A model generated the notes under the pieces. That model saw only the letters and a list, made by a program, of their open reading frames with translations. It made no database searches and was not told the origin of the DNA. From the NCBI GenBank assembly GCA_015231885.1, contig JADGAT010000025.1:18121-55697 (forward strand): a DNA stretch of 37,577 nt. The letters run 5' to 3'. Position 1 is the first letter of the stretch, and the number at the start of each line of letters is the position of its first letter. The translations under genes and the position numbers were made by a program. This document shows, in pieces, positions 8,466 through 16,523 of this stretch. This DNA comes from SAR324 cluster bacterium. GTDB taxonomy: Bacteria > SAR324 > NAC60-12.

Positions 8466-9400
8466 TGAAGGATAAAGAACGATTGCAACAAGTGGTGAAC
8501 TCCATTTTAGATTCGTACCATCAGCATCCTGATATGGTACGGGTGGGCAAAACGACCCTTCCTACCAGAGAGGATATTGTTAATTTGGTCAAAGACATCC
8601 AAATGTTGATTTTTCCTGGCTTTATCCGGCAGGAACCGTTAGGTTCATTAGACCTCCCTTATATTATTGGTCAGAAAACCGTTTCGATTTTTAAACGGTT
8701 GCAATCCTATATGGAACAGGTATTATGCTGGGAAATTGCCCAAGATGGTGCAAACTGCTATGATAATCCTTCTTTTGCCAAGAGGGTAGAGGGGATTGCA
8801 ATTGAATTTCTGGAATTGATTCCTGACTTGAGAGATGTCTTGGCAAGGGATATTGATGCCATTTATGATGGAGATCCCGCTGCCAGAAGCAAACAGGAAA
8901 TCGTTTTAGGATATCCAGGAATACGTGCTTTGAGTGTCCATCGAATCTCTCATTTTTTTTATGAGAGAAAAATCCCCTTGCTGCCTAGGATCATGAGTGA
9001 ACATATCCACTCTCAAACAGGGATTGATATCAATCCTGGTGCAGAAATTGGAGAAGGGATGATGATTGATCATGGTACGGGTGTCGTGATTGGAGAAACG
9101 GCTGTTATTGGAAAACATGTTCGTGTTTATCAAGGAGTCACGATAGGTGCCTTGAGCCCCACTAGAAATGCAAACGCTTTTAAAGCAAAGCGGCATCCTA
9201 CCATTCAAGACAATGTTGTGATTTATGCGGGAGCAACTATCCTGGGAGGAGACACCGTCGTGGGAGCGAATTCCATAATTGGTGGAAATGTTTGGCTGAC
9301 TCACAGTGTTCCGCCCAACAGTCGTGTGCTTTGGGAACCAAAGACAAACAAACAGTCGGTTTGTGATGAAGAAATGATGCTTTGTCCTGATGTTGTGTGA
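8465..9400 (+). CDS. cysE: Serine O-acetyltransferase CysE (long N-terminal form)
   Basis: It acetylates serine with acetyl-CoA to give the CysK substrate. A helical N-terminal domain (about 1-180) precedes a left-handed beta-helix of hexapeptide repeats. The catalytic D202-H203 pair sits in IDHGTGVVIGE, followed by RVYQGVTIGAL, an external loop rich in Lys/Arg (KAKRHP) and GATILGGDTVVGANSIIGG. The AIYDGDPAA and YPGIRALSVHRISH segments mark the SAT N-terminal domain. At 311 residues it belongs to the long form. The C-terminus ends Val-Val rather than the isoleucine that enters the CysK active site in well-studied complexes. It is coupled to cysK by a one-base overlap. Confidence 0.94.
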   Translation: MKDKERLQQVVNSILDSYHQHPDMVRVGKTTLPTREDIVNLVKDIQMLIFPGFIRQEPLGSLDLPYIIGQKTVSIFKRLQSYMEQVLCWEIAQDGANCYDNPSFAKRVEGIAIEFLELIPDLRDVLARDIDAIYDGDPAARSKQEIVLGYPGIRALSVHRISHFFYERKIPLLPRIMSEHIHSQTGIDINPGAEIGEGMMIDHGTGVVIGETAVIGKHVRVYQGVTIGALSPTRNANAFKAKRHPTIQDNVVIYAGATILGGDTVVGANSIIGGNVWLTHSVPPNSRVLWEPKTNKQSVCDEEMMLCPDVV

Positions 9401-9452
9401 GTGAACAAATATGTTGAATCGAATCCCTGGTGAGAGAGTTTAAATAGCTTCA

Positions 9453-9776
9453 ATGAAAAATATGGGCCAGCAGAATCCAGTCTTTGGTGGACAGACATTA
9501 AACAAATCAGATACGAAATTACAACCACCCAAAATGTTTAAGGTCTTGATTCATAATGATGATTATACAACAATGGAGTTTGTCGTTCTTATTTTGGAAA
9601 GGGTTTTTGGCAAAAACCTTGCTGAAGCAACACGTGTTATGCTGAATGTCCACAATGAAGGTGTGGGGATAGGCGGAGTTTATAGTTTTGAGATTGCAGA
9701 AACCAAAGTTGCTGCAGTCCACACCATTGCCCAACAATATGAATTTCCTCTTCGGTGTAGTCTAGAAGAAGCTTAA
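9453..9776 (+). CDS. clpS: ATP-dependent Clp protease adaptor ClpS
   Basis: ClpS delivers N-degron substrates to ClpAP. The N-terminal ~25 residues are the flexible tail. The core starts KMFKVLIHNDDYTTMEFVV, with the N-end-residue pocket elements NDD-T and the following helix, and continues through VFGKNLAEATRVMLNVHNEG, where the His lies in the family's binding surface. At 107 residues it is typical. A second in-frame ATG lies three codons in. It is 12 bases upstream of clpA, the classical partner order. No clpP is in the window. Confidence 0.95.
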   Translation: MKNMGQQNPVFGGQTLNKSDTKLQPPKMFKVLIHNDDYTTMEFVVLILERVFGKNLAEATRVMLNVHNEGVGIGGVYSFEIAETKVAAVHTIAQQYEFPLRCSLEEA

Positions 9777-9788
9777 TGGAGAAGATGC

Positions 9789-12047
9789 ATGTTTACCAAG
9801 GATCTTGAGGCTAGTTTAATGGCCGCACATCGTGAAGCCCAGAATCGCAGGCATGAATATTTATGTGTTGAACATATTTTGTATGCCTTATTGGAAAACG
9901 AAATGGGTGTTCGCATTCTTAAAAATTGTGGTGGAAATATTGAACGGCTCAAAGAAAATTTGGAAGAGTTTTTTATGCAGCAGGAAACGGTGCCATCTTC
10001 AAATAGCGCGCCACAACAGACTTTGGCTGTTCAACGTGTCTTACATTTGGCAGTAATGCATGTGAACCATGCAGGAAAGACAACAGCAGACGTAGGGGAT
10101 GTCCTGGTTGCCATTCATCGTGAATCCAAATCTCATGCATCCTATTATTTGCAAAAAGAAAATATCACTCGACTGGATTTATTAAATTATATTTCTCATG
10201 GTATTTCTAAAGTTCCTATCGATGATGATGACCTGGAGCAGGGCCAAGATTTTACAGAAGAAGCGGATGAACCCGAGGCCCGTCCAGAAAGAGATCCCTT
10301 GGCACTCTACACGCTGAATTTATCACAATTAGCCGCAGAAAATAAAATAGACCCTTTGATTGGACGAGAGTATGAATTGGAGCGTACAGTCCAAATTCTG
10401 TGCAGACGCCGCAAAAATAATCCTATTTACGTTGGAGAGCCTGGAGTCGGTAAAACCGCAATTGCCGAAGGATTGGCATTGAAAATTTACCAGGGAGACA
10501 TGCCCGAATTACTACAAGGATCCGAAATATTTTTATTAGATATTGGTGCTTTACTGGCAGGAACCAAATTTAGAGGAGATTTTGAGCAGAGAATCAAGGC
10601 TGTGTTGAAAGCTCTGAAGAAAAAGCCCCGTTCTATTTTATTTATTGATGAAATTCATACCATTGTTGGTGCAGGAGCAACCAGCGGTGGCTCCATGGAT
10701 GTTTCTAATTTGCTCAAGCCTGCACTGGCAAAAGGAACTCTCCGCTGTATCGGATCCACAACTTATGAAGAATATAAAAAATCTTTTGACAAAGACCACG
10801 CCCTTTCTCGACGTTTTCAAAAAATTGATGTCATGGAACCAAGTGTTCCAGAAACAATTAAAATTCTGAAAGGATTGAAAATTCATTATGAAAAACACCA
10901 CCATCTTCGTTATACGCAAGGCGCTTTAAAAACAGCAGCTGAACTGTCAGCGAAATACATCAATGATCGTTTTTTACCCGATAAAGCCATTGATGTGATT
11001 GACGAAGTGGGGGCTGCTATTAAACTGCGTCCTGGTTCCAAAAAAAGAAAAACGGTCACCGCGCAAGATGTTGAACAGGTTGTTGCGCGTATTGCGCGTA
11101 TTCCTCTTCAGCAAATGACTCTCTCTGATAAGGATCAACTGAAAAATTTGGAAAAAGAATTGCAAATGAGAGTGTTTGGACAAAATGAAGCCATTCAGAT
11201 ATTATCTACAGCAATCAAGCGTTCACGTGCCGGCTTGAGTCAACCAGAACAGCCTGTGGGATCTTTTCTGTTTACTGGGCCTACAGGAGTAGGTAAAACA
11301 GAAGTCGCCAAACAGCTTGCCGCGATTATGGGAATTCACTTTGAGCGCTTTGATATGAGTGAATACATGGAGAAACATGCGGTATCGCGTTTGATTGGAG
11401 CTCCTCCTGGGTATGTAGGCTTTGATCAGGGAGGATTGTTGACCGATGCGATTCGCAAGCATCCCCATTGCGTTCTGTTGTTAGACGAAATTGAAAAGGC
11501 TCACCCCGATATTTTTAATATACTGCTGCAGGTGATGGATCATGCCAAGTTGACTGATAATAATGGCCGGCATGCCGATTTTCGTAATGTTGTGATTATT
11601 ATGACTTCCAATGCGGGAGCTAAAGAAATGAGTTCAGCAGTGATCGGGTTTGGGGACAATACATCGACAGCTCCTCTTAAACAAGCCTTAGAAAAAATGT
11701 TCAGTCCCGAATTTCGTAATCGCTTGGATGCAACGATCACATTCAATCCTTTGCCAGAGCCTGTTATCTTGATGGTTGTCGATAAATTTGTCATGGCGCT
11801 GGAAGGCAAACTGGTAAATAAGAAAGTGGTCATCAATATTTCAGATGCTACACGAAATTGGCTGGCAAAAAAAGGCTATGATCCAAAGTTTGGTGCTCGA
11901 CCCATGCAGCGGGTCATTCAACAAGAAATTGAAACGGTACTGGCAGACCAGGTTTTGTTTGGTAAATTAGAAAATGGAGGCCAAGTATTCATTGAGGTCA
12001 AAGATGATAAACTCCTATTTGAATATTCAGAAACCAATGCCTCTTAA
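9789..12047 (+). CDS. clpA: ATP-dependent Clp protease ATPase subunit ClpA
   Basis: A hexameric AAA+ unfoldase that feeds substrates to ClpP. The N-domain (1-145) has the Clp repeat LCVEHILYALL and binds ClpS. The first AAA module has Walker A GEPGVGKTA (216-224) and Walker B ILFIDEIH. The second has Walker A GPTGVGKTE (497-505), Walker B VLLLDEIEKAH and sensor TSNAG. The ClpP-docking tripeptide IGF is at 619-621, and there is no ClpB-type middle coiled coil, which separates it from ClpB. The 752-residue length agrees with ClpA. A GGAGA ribosome-binding site lies just upstream. It follows clpS as an operon. Confidence 0.97.
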   Translation: MFTKDLEASLMAAHREAQNRRHEYLCVEHILYALLENEMGVRILKNCGGNIERLKENLEEFFMQQETVPSSNSAPQQTLAVQRVLHLAVMHVNHAGKTTADVGDVLVAIHRESKSHASYYLQKENITRLDLLNYISHGISKVPIDDDDLEQGQDFTEEADEPEARPERDPLALYTLNLSQLAAENKIDPLIGREYELERTVQILCRRRKNNPIYVGEPGVGKTAIAEGLALKIYQGDMPELLQGSEIFLLDIGALLAGTKFRGDFEQRIKAVLKALKKKPRSILFIDEIHTIVGAGATSGGSMDVSNLLKPALAKGTLRCIGSTTYEEYKKSFDKDHALSRRFQKIDVMEPSVPETIKILKGLKIHYEKHHHLRYTQGALKTAAELSAKYINDRFLPDKAIDVIDEVGAAIKLRPGSKKRKTVTAQDVEQVVARIARIPLQQMTLSDKDQLKNLEKELQMRVFGQNEAIQILSTAIKRSRAGLSQPEQPVGSFLFTGPTGVGKTEVAKQLAAIMGIHFERFDMSEYMEKHAVSRLIGAPPGYVGFDQGGLLTDAIRKHPHCVLLLDEIEKAHPDIFNILLQVMDHAKLTDNNGRHADFRNVVIIMTSNAGAKEMSSAVIGFGDNTSTAPLKQALEKMFSPEFRNRLDATITFNPLPEPVILMVVDKFVMALEGKLVNKKVVINISDATRNWLAKKGYDPKFGARPMQRVIQQEIETVLADQVLFGKLENGGQVFIEVKDDKLLFEYSETNAS

Positions 12048-12118
12048 CCACTTGGGCTGATTTGAAAATAACTAGATATTTTTAGCAAGCAGCCTACCTT
12101 TGAGGAGAAATTTTTTTT

Positions 12119-12595
12119 ATGAGCGATTCTTATCCAATTACAAAAGAAGGCCACGAAAAGTTAAAAAAAGAATTAAAACAATTAAAATCCGTAGAGCGTC
12201 CTGCTGTCGTGAAAGCGATTGAAGAAGCACGGGCTCACGGAGACCTTAAGGAAAATGCGGAATACCATGCCGCTAAAGAACGACAAGGCTTTATTGAGGG
12301 GCGTTTGCAGGAAATCAACGGTAAATTGTCCAATTGTACGGTCATTGATCCTACTTCCTTGTCAGGAGATAAAGTTGTATTTGGAGCAACAGTGACGTTG
12401 CTGGATTTAGAGATAGATGATGAGTATACCTACAAAATCGTTGGAGAAGATGAAGCGGACCTGGCCGAAAATAAAATTTCTTTTTCCAGTCCACTTGGCC
12501 GTGCTTTGATTGGGAAAAATACGGGTGATGAAGTCACGGTGACCATTCCTAAAGGTAAAATGGATGTTGAAATTTTGGATGTTGAATTTGTTTAG
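12119..12595 (+). CDS. greA: Transcript cleavage factor GreA
   Basis: GreA enters the RNA polymerase secondary channel and stimulates cleavage of backtracked RNA. The N-terminal coiled coil includes [14 protein letters not shown] and the acidic catalytic tip [19 protein letters not shown] at roughly residues 38-56. The C-terminal domain has [10 protein letters not shown] and the [16 protein letters not shown] signature. At 158 residues it is canonical. A strong ribosome-binding site (GAGGAG) precedes the ATG by ten bases. It lies 71 bases after clpA. A five-base-pair hairpin near 12633-12647 follows, but without a T-run, so no terminator is claimed. Confidence 0.97.
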   Translation: MSDSYPITKEGHEKLKKELKQLKSVERPAVVKAIEEARAHGDLKENAEYHAAKERQGFIEGRLQEINGKLSNCTVIDPTSLSGDKVVFGATVTLLDLEIDDEYTYKIVGEDEADLAENKISFSSPLGRALIGKNTGDEVTVTIPKGKMDVEILDVEFV

Positions 12596-12749
12596 GCCTT
12601 GTTTTACGTTTGCTTGTGGTGATTTTCCTGGTTGCTGTGAAAACAGCCGAAGTGGGAAATGGTCATAATAATAAATATAAAATAAACATAAATTAAATTT
12701 TTTTATTGACTTATTAAGCAATTAACGATAGCGTTTTCTAAAAAATAAA

Positions 12750-12776
12750 TTAGCACTCACAGATTCGGAGTGCTAG
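12750..12776 (+). promoter_or_regulatory. CIRCE element (HrcA operator)
   Basis: TTAGCACTC (12750-12758), a nine-base spacer, then GAGTGCTAG (12768-12776). The CIRCE consensus is TTAGCACTC-N9-GAGTGCTAA, so 17 of 18 arm positions match and the spacing is exact. CIRCE is bound by the heat-shock repressor HrcA, usually before groESL or hrcA/dnaK. Here it lies 34 bases before the ATG of a 73-residue unknown gene, where it would be in the 5' leader. A possible -35 (TTGACT, 12706-12711) lies upstream, but no good -10 was found. Confidence 0.88.
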
Positions 12777-12810
12777 TGATAAAGAGGCAATTGAAGTTTA
12801 GAGGTATATC

Positions 12811-13032
12811 ATGCAATTAGAAAGCGATCTGGCTAATATCAGCCGTGATGAAATTAATGAAGCAATGGCTAGATATTTGTCAGAAGGTGGCAAGATTAAA
12901 AAAATAAAAAAGGTTCACAATTCAATTAGTGCCATTGACCCACTGGCAGACCAGGATGACAAAAGTTTAAATGAGGGTAGTCCGTTAGGTCGGAGTTTAG
13001 GTGTAACGCTTTCTTTTGGAGGGCTGTGGTAG
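12811..13032 (+). CDS. CIRCE-controlled 73-residue protein of unknown function
   Basis: A small protein with ATG start and a GAGGT ribosome-binding site eight bases upstream. The N-terminal half is a charged helix with EINEAMARYLSEGGKIKKIK, resembling the short xxAxxxYLxxGGKIxKL pattern seen in many small bacterial proteins. The C-terminal half is acidic and then ends with a hydrophobic, glycine-containing GRSLGVTLSFGGLW. No membrane segment or signal peptide. I do not recognise a family. The CIRCE operator immediately before it predicts heat-shock induction through HrcA. It stands alone: greA precedes it by 215 bases and the PilZ gene follows by 112. Confidence 0.78.
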   Translation: MQLESDLANISRDEINEAMARYLSEGGKIKKIKKVHNSISAIDPLADQDDKSLNEGSPLGRSLGVTLSFGGLW

Positions 13033-13069
13033 GGTGCTCATTTTACAATAACCTTTTTGCTGCTACTAT

Positions 13070-13098
13070 TTGAAACTCGGTAGAAAAGCTGCTAAGTT
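13070..13098 (+). promoter_or_regulatory. Candidate sigma-70 promoter for the PilZ gene
   Basis: TTGAAA (13070-13075) and TAAGTT (13093-13098) are separated by 17 bases and lie 47 bases before the GTG of the PilZ gene. The -35 is good and the -10 is weak. No other signal was seen between the CIRCE-controlled gene and this one. Confidence 0.22.
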
Positions 13099-13144
13099 AA
13101 GAAATGAACCTATATTAATCATTCTAGCTGAGTGAAGGAGAGGT

Positions 13145-13504
13145 GTGAAAGAGCAGCGACAATTTAGCCGTATAGATTTTAATACAACAACCTGTATTCT
13201 CTATCAAGACAAGCGTATTGGTGCTAAGCTAATGGACATTTCCTTGAAGGGGGCTTTGTTTGAAGTAGAACAAGTGGTTTCAATCGATCAAAGGCAGGGG
13301 TGTACTTTAGAAATTCAATTAGGTGACGGTGAAATTGTATTAAATATAAGAGCAGAATTAGTTCATGTACAAAACAGTCATTTTGGCTTTAAGTTTGAGA
13401 GTATCGATCTGGATAGTTTAGCTCATTTACGTCGATTGATGGAAGTGAACCTAGGCAATACAGAACTTGTTGGCCAAGAGTTATTTTTCTTATCCCGTCA
13501 GTAA
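13145..13504 (+). CDS. PilZ-domain protein (likely c-di-GMP receptor)
   Basis: A single-domain PilZ protein of 119 residues. The N-terminal arginine motif reads RQFSR (residues 5-9), which matches RxxxR, and the second half of the site is DISLKGALFE (D/NxSxxG). Both are the residues that clamp cyclic di-GMP. Beta strands such as CTLEIQLGDGEIVLNI and HFGFKFESID complete the barrel. It starts with GTG behind an excellent AAGGAGAGG ribosome-binding site. Such proteins tune motility, exopolysaccharide or pilus activity; here the partner is unknown. It precedes the rRNA methyltransferase gene by 35 bases. Confidence 0.87.
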   Translation: MKEQRQFSRIDFNTTTCILYQDKRIGAKLMDISLKGALFEVEQVVSIDQRQGCTLEIQLGDGEIVLNIRAELVHVQNSHFGFKFESIDLDSLAHLRRLMEVNLGNTELVGQELFFLSRQ

Positions 13505-13539
13505 AACAGCATTTTCCCTTATTTTCCCCACCTTTTTTG

Positions 13540-14853
13540 ATGTCTGCAAAAGCACAGAGTATTGCAATCCGCCAGGCTTTGGTATGTCGTGAATTTGCCA
13601 GCCATGCTTTAGAGGCATGTCGACATGGCACTCCTGTGGACAGAGCGACAGCCCAGATTTTACGGCAGCGTAAAGAACAAGGAGCACGGGATCGTCGTCT
13701 AATTCGACAAGTAATATTTGCGATGTTTCGTTGGCGGGGATGGATTGATCAATGGGAACATGAATATTTATCAAAAGCATTACTACTTGCTTATTTATTG
13801 GATGGCAACCCTTGGAATTTAGTTTGTAGCGTTTGGGCGCAGGAATCGAATTTAGGAATACTGCCAATGGAATGGCAAACTCCCGATGATTTAACAGCAA
13901 AACAACAATGGATGAGTCATTATACTCAAGATGATGAGAGTTTATTCACATCCGAACAGCTGTTCCCTGAGTTTTTTATAAGGTCAATTAATATTCCCCA
14001 AAATCAAGCAACCGTTCCGTTTGTTGATCAACTATTGAGCTGTTTACAGGTTCGATCTCCTTTATGGATTCGCATTCAAAATGTTGATTTTGAAAAGTTG
14101 AATCAGCAATTACAACAACATCATCTCACCACCATTCCCCACCCGATTCTTCCTAATGCCGTTGAAGTTCAGGGGAGCATCAATGTACATCAATTGTCTT
14201 TATTTAAGGCTGGTGCGTTTGAAATCCAGGATTTGGCGTCACAGTGTATTGGTTGGGTTTGTGCTCCGCAATGTGAAGAACGATGGTGGGATGTTTGTGC
14301 AGGAGGAGGAGGGAAATCCTTGCAATTGGCTGCTCTGATGAAGGGAAAAGGGCAGGTGATTGCTACCGAAATTCGCAAGACCAAGCTTTATGAAATTCGT
14401 CGTCGTGCTAACAGAGGAAATTGGAGCAATATTATAGTGCATCATTGGGATGGAAAAGAATTTTTGGGAGAAGATACCGCATTTGATGGTGTTTTAGTAG
14501 ATGCTCCTTGCAGTGGATCGGGTACTTGGCGTAGAAATCCGGATGCCCGTTGGCGAATTAATCTGCAAGATGTTAGAAAATTAGCAGGTCTCCAGTTAGA
14601 AATTCTGGAAGGTGCAAAAAACAAAATCAAACCAGGAGGTCTCTTAGTCTATGCGACTTGTTCTTTGATGCAGATCGAAAATGAAAGTGTGGTGGGGCAA
14701 TTCCTTGAGCAAAATCCTAATTTTCAATTAGAGCCATTTTTCCATCCGATTACTAATGAATTGACTGAAGGAATGATGACCATTTGGCCGCATATGCTCA
14801 ACTCAGATGGTATGTTTGTAGCGAAAATGAGATATGCTTCAGGAATAATATAG
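13540..14853 (+). CDS. rsmB: RsmB/NOP-family RNA cytosine-5 methyltransferase
   Basis: It methylates C5 of cytosine in RNA, probably 16S rRNA (position 967 in the RsmB type). A NusB-like helical N-terminal domain covers about residues 1-110. The SAM-binding domain follows: WWDVCAGGGGKSLQLA (near 250-265), VIATEI, then GVLVDAPCSGSGTWRRNPD with the release cysteine (about 324) and VYATCSL with the catalytic cysteine (about 374). About 437 residues is typical of RsmB. The TTG at 13537 is discounted in favour of the adjacent ATG. The gene converges on the HNH gene with a six-base gap. Exact rRNA target is by family. Confidence 0.88.
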   Translation: MSAKAQSIAIRQALVCREFASHALEACRHGTPVDRATAQILRQRKEQGARDRRLIRQVIFAMFRWRGWIDQWEHEYLSKALLLAYLLDGNPWNLVCSVWAQESNLGILPMEWQTPDDLTAKQQWMSHYTQDDESLFTSEQLFPEFFIRSINIPQNQATVPFVDQLLSCLQVRSPLWIRIQNVDFEKLNQQLQQHHLTTIPHPILPNAVEVQGSINVHQLSLFKAGAFEIQDLASQCIGWVCAPQCEERWWDVCAGGGGKSLQLAALMKGKGQVIATEIRKTKLYEIRRRANRGNWSNIIVHHWDGKEFLGEDTAFDGVLVDAPCSGSGTWRRNPDARWRINLQDVRKLAGLQLEILEGAKNKIKPGGLLVYATCSLMQIENESVVGQFLEQNPNFQLEPFFHPITNELTEGMMTIWPHMLNSDGMFVAKMRYASGII

Positions 14854-14859
14854 TGCTTG

Positions 14860-15375
14860 TTATTTTTGCGATTGTGGTAAATATATTTGCCAGGCAGGGT
14901 GGTCATTAGCTGTGCTGAGAGAGGTCTGCATAAAATGAAGCCAGTCAGGTTCTACAGGCAATTTTCGTAGTGAGACCCCTACTTGTTCCAGTCGTTTATT
15001 TCCTTTTCTTGTGTTACATGAAAGACAAGCCGTCACTATATTGTTCCATGTGGTTTCTCCGCCATGACTGCGTGGGATCACATGGTCACATGTGAGTTTG
15101 TTTGATGGAAAAAGTTTGTGGCAATATTGGCAAGTATAACTATCACGTTGGAAAACCGTTTCTCTGGAAAATTTTACTCTTCCTTTATACCATCTGCTAT
15201 TTCTCAATAAACGAATCACAGCAGGCAATTTCATTGACAAGGAGACACTCCGAATTTCTCGTTCGTATTCTTCCAGTATTTCTACTTTACCCAAAAAGTA
15301 CAAAGTAACCGCTTTTCGCCATGAAATAGCTTTTAATGGCTGATAACTCGCATTTAAAAGTAGAGTTCGTTCCAT
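14860..15375 (-). CDS. HNH endonuclease-family protein
   Basis: A 171-residue protein of the widespread chromosomal HNH family. The N-terminal half has the conserved opening TLLLNASYQPLKAISWRKAV, followed by LPAVIRL. The C-terminal half is the HNH module: TCQYCHKLF (zinc CxxC), TCDHVIPRSHGGETTWNNIV with the catalytic His, and CLSCNTRKGNK (second CxxC). Proteins of this type are common, single-copy and of unresolved role; no methylase or other restriction gene is adjacent. It is 97 bases downstream of the STAS gene on the same strand. Confidence 0.9.
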   Translation of the reverse strand: MERTLLLNASYQPLKAISWRKAVTLYFLGKVEILEEYEREIRSVSLSMKLPAVIRLLRNSRWYKGRVKFSRETVFQRDSYTCQYCHKLFPSNKLTCDHVIPRSHGGETTWNNIVTACLSCNTRKGNKRLEQVGVSLRKLPVEPDWLHFMQTSLSTANDHPAWQIYLPQSQK

Positions 15376-15472
15376 AGTATCTGATATCGCAAGACAGGAC
15401 TCAATATACGATAACGCAGGACAAGAGGGAAAGCTTATATTTGATGGCGTGACATGACAGACCTGGCACGAT

Positions 15473-15811
15473 TTAAATTAGATTGGCTAATGCTTCTTTT
15501 TCTGAGGAATACAGCGAAACCATTGTATCAATATTGGTAATGTCAAAAATATCATCGACATATTCATTGGTCTCACAAAAAGTAAGCCGTGCATGACGGT
15601 CATCCAAGTTTTTTCGAGTTTCCATCAGGAATCCAATACCTGTGGAATCAATGTTGCTGACGCTCTTGAAGTTAAAGAGGAAATTATCAATAGCATGGTC
15701 CTCAATAAAAGGTTGCACATAATTTCGAATCGTCTCTATATCTGCTGCTACAAATGCACTATCAAATGTAAAAATACAGGTTTTATTTTCAATTCGATGT
15801 GTGATCTCCAT
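15473..15811 (-). CDS. STAS-domain anti-sigma-factor antagonist-like protein
   Basis: A stand-alone STAS (SpoIIAA-like) protein of 112 residues. The phosphorylation site is intact: SNIDSTGIGFLMETRKNL around residues 51-68, where the Ser of DSTG is normally phosphorylated by an HPK (RsbW/SpoIIAB-like) kinase. The preceding strand FLFNFKSV and following ARLTFCETN are standard. A GGAAG ribosome-binding site lies upstream. No kinase or phosphatase partner is in the window. A sigma-28-type promoter at 16142-16168 points towards this gene through a 31-residue microprotein, suggesting flagellar-phase expression. That link is inference. Confidence 0.9.
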   Translation of the reverse strand: MEITHRIENKTCIFTFDSAFVAADIETIRNYVQPFIEDHAIDNFLFNFKSVSNIDSTGIGFLMETRKNLDDRHARLTFCETNEYVDDIFDITNIDTMVSLYSSEKEALANLI

Positions 15812-15843
15812 ATTTTTTTCTTCCTTCTATTTGAAATCGTTAA

Positions 15844-15871
15844 CCTGCCGACAATCCGATGTTCTGGCAGG
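15844..15871. repeat. Inverted repeat between the microprotein and the STAS gene
   Basis: CCTGCC (15844-15849) and GGCAGG (15866-15871) form a six-base-pair stem with further partial pairing inward (ACA/TGT). It lies 25 bases downstream of the 31-residue ORF stop and upstream of the STAS start, so it could be an intercistronic hairpin or attenuator. There is no T-run after it on either strand. Confidence 0.4.
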
Positions 15872-15896
15872 CTAGCACTTTATTACTTCGCAGATA

Positions 15897-15992
15897 CTAA
15901 TCATCTTGATAGGTATGTAGCCAAATTTTGATGGCCCAACCGAAGCAGACTGTAGCACCTATTAAACAGATAACAGATGTAGTTGGCAGCAT
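15897..15992 (-). CDS. 31-residue single-span membrane microprotein
   Basis: A short ORF beginning MLPTTSVICLIGATV, continuing CFGWAIKIW and ending LHTYQDD, then TAG. One hydrophobic helix spans about residues 5-24, with a charged C-terminal end. A strong GGAGG (15997-16001) precedes the ATG by four bases. In size and pattern (short polar start, G-x-GWAIxxW) it resembles MetS-type small subunits of NSS symporters, but no transporter is nearby. It is followed on the same strand by the STAS gene (85 bases) and preceded by a sigma-28-type promoter about 150 bases upstream. Resemblance to MetS is by eye and uncertain. Confidence 0.6.
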   Translation of the reverse strand: MLPTTSVICLIGATVCFGWAIKIWLHTYQDD

Positions 15993-16141
15993 ACAACCTC
16001 CATTTTTTATAGTGTACATTCCTTGTACCAGTTAATGCTTACTATGAATGGTTTCCTAAATCAGTATGTTTTGATTCGGGAGTTTTTATTCAACCAAAAG
16101 ACGTTGATCTAGGACAAGGTGAAAAATAAACTAGGGTTGTA

Positions 16142-16168
16142 TTATCGGCATTTTTTTAAATACCTTTA
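16142..16168 (-). promoter_or_regulatory. Sigma-28 (FliA)-type promoter, leftward
   Basis: On the minus strand, TAAAGGTA (16161-16168) then 11 bases then GCCGATAA (16142-16149). The FliA consensus is TAAAGTTT-N11-GCCGATAA; the -10 is perfect and the -35 matches 6 of 8. It faces the 31-residue microprotein (start at 15992) and the STAS gene. The transcript would begin near 16135, giving a leader of about 140 bases in which I saw no other ORF. Confidence 0.75.
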
Positions 16169-16396
16169 GGCAAACAACAAAATAACACAACAATCTGTTA
16201 GTTTCTGAACCTACAGGAATCCCATCCGGCTTTATCCTTTCATGTTGTGTGCATGGATTGATTCCCATGCTGTCTTCCTTTTTCCGAATGGTTTACTTTT
16301 CCCAAATTCAAGTAAGGAATGGAGATAGAGCTACCTTTGCTAGCACAATTTATCTGAAAAGAGCAACACAAGGTTTAAAATTTTAAATAAAATGAC

Positions 16397-16423
16397 TCAA
16401 GCTTTTTAGACGTCTGCCGATAA
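16397..16423 (+). promoter_or_regulatory. Sigma-28 (FliA)-type promoter, rightward
   Basis: TCAAGCTT (16397-16404), 11 bases, then GCCGATAA (16416-16423). Six of eight -35 bases and all -10 bases match the FliA consensus, and TCAAG is the usual -35 core in Pseudomonas and Vibrio flagellar promoters. Start of transcription would be near 16430, about 94 bases before the 40-residue ORF. The 228 bases between this site and the leftward promoter hold nothing else I can identify. Confidence 0.78.
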
Positions 16424-16523
16424 TAAAGGCAGAGCTTCAAATGCTCCTTAACGTAAGATCATAAATCAACGTTTATTTAAATTGTAAGCCAAAGCATTAA
16501 TAACTGAATTAAAAGAGGAAATT

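Noticed and set aside
12633..12647. GCTGT-GAAA-ACAGC hairpin after greA as terminator
   Set aside because: Only a five-base-pair stem and no T-run.
12407..12721. Minus-strand ORF of 104 codons overlapping greA
   Set aside because: It is antisense to greA, has no ribosome-binding site and a low-complexity translation; treated as a shadow.
16006..16035. TTAACT-N18-TATAAA promoter for the 31-residue ORF
   Set aside because: The start point would fall inside or next to the ribosome-binding site; the sigma-28 site further upstream fits better.
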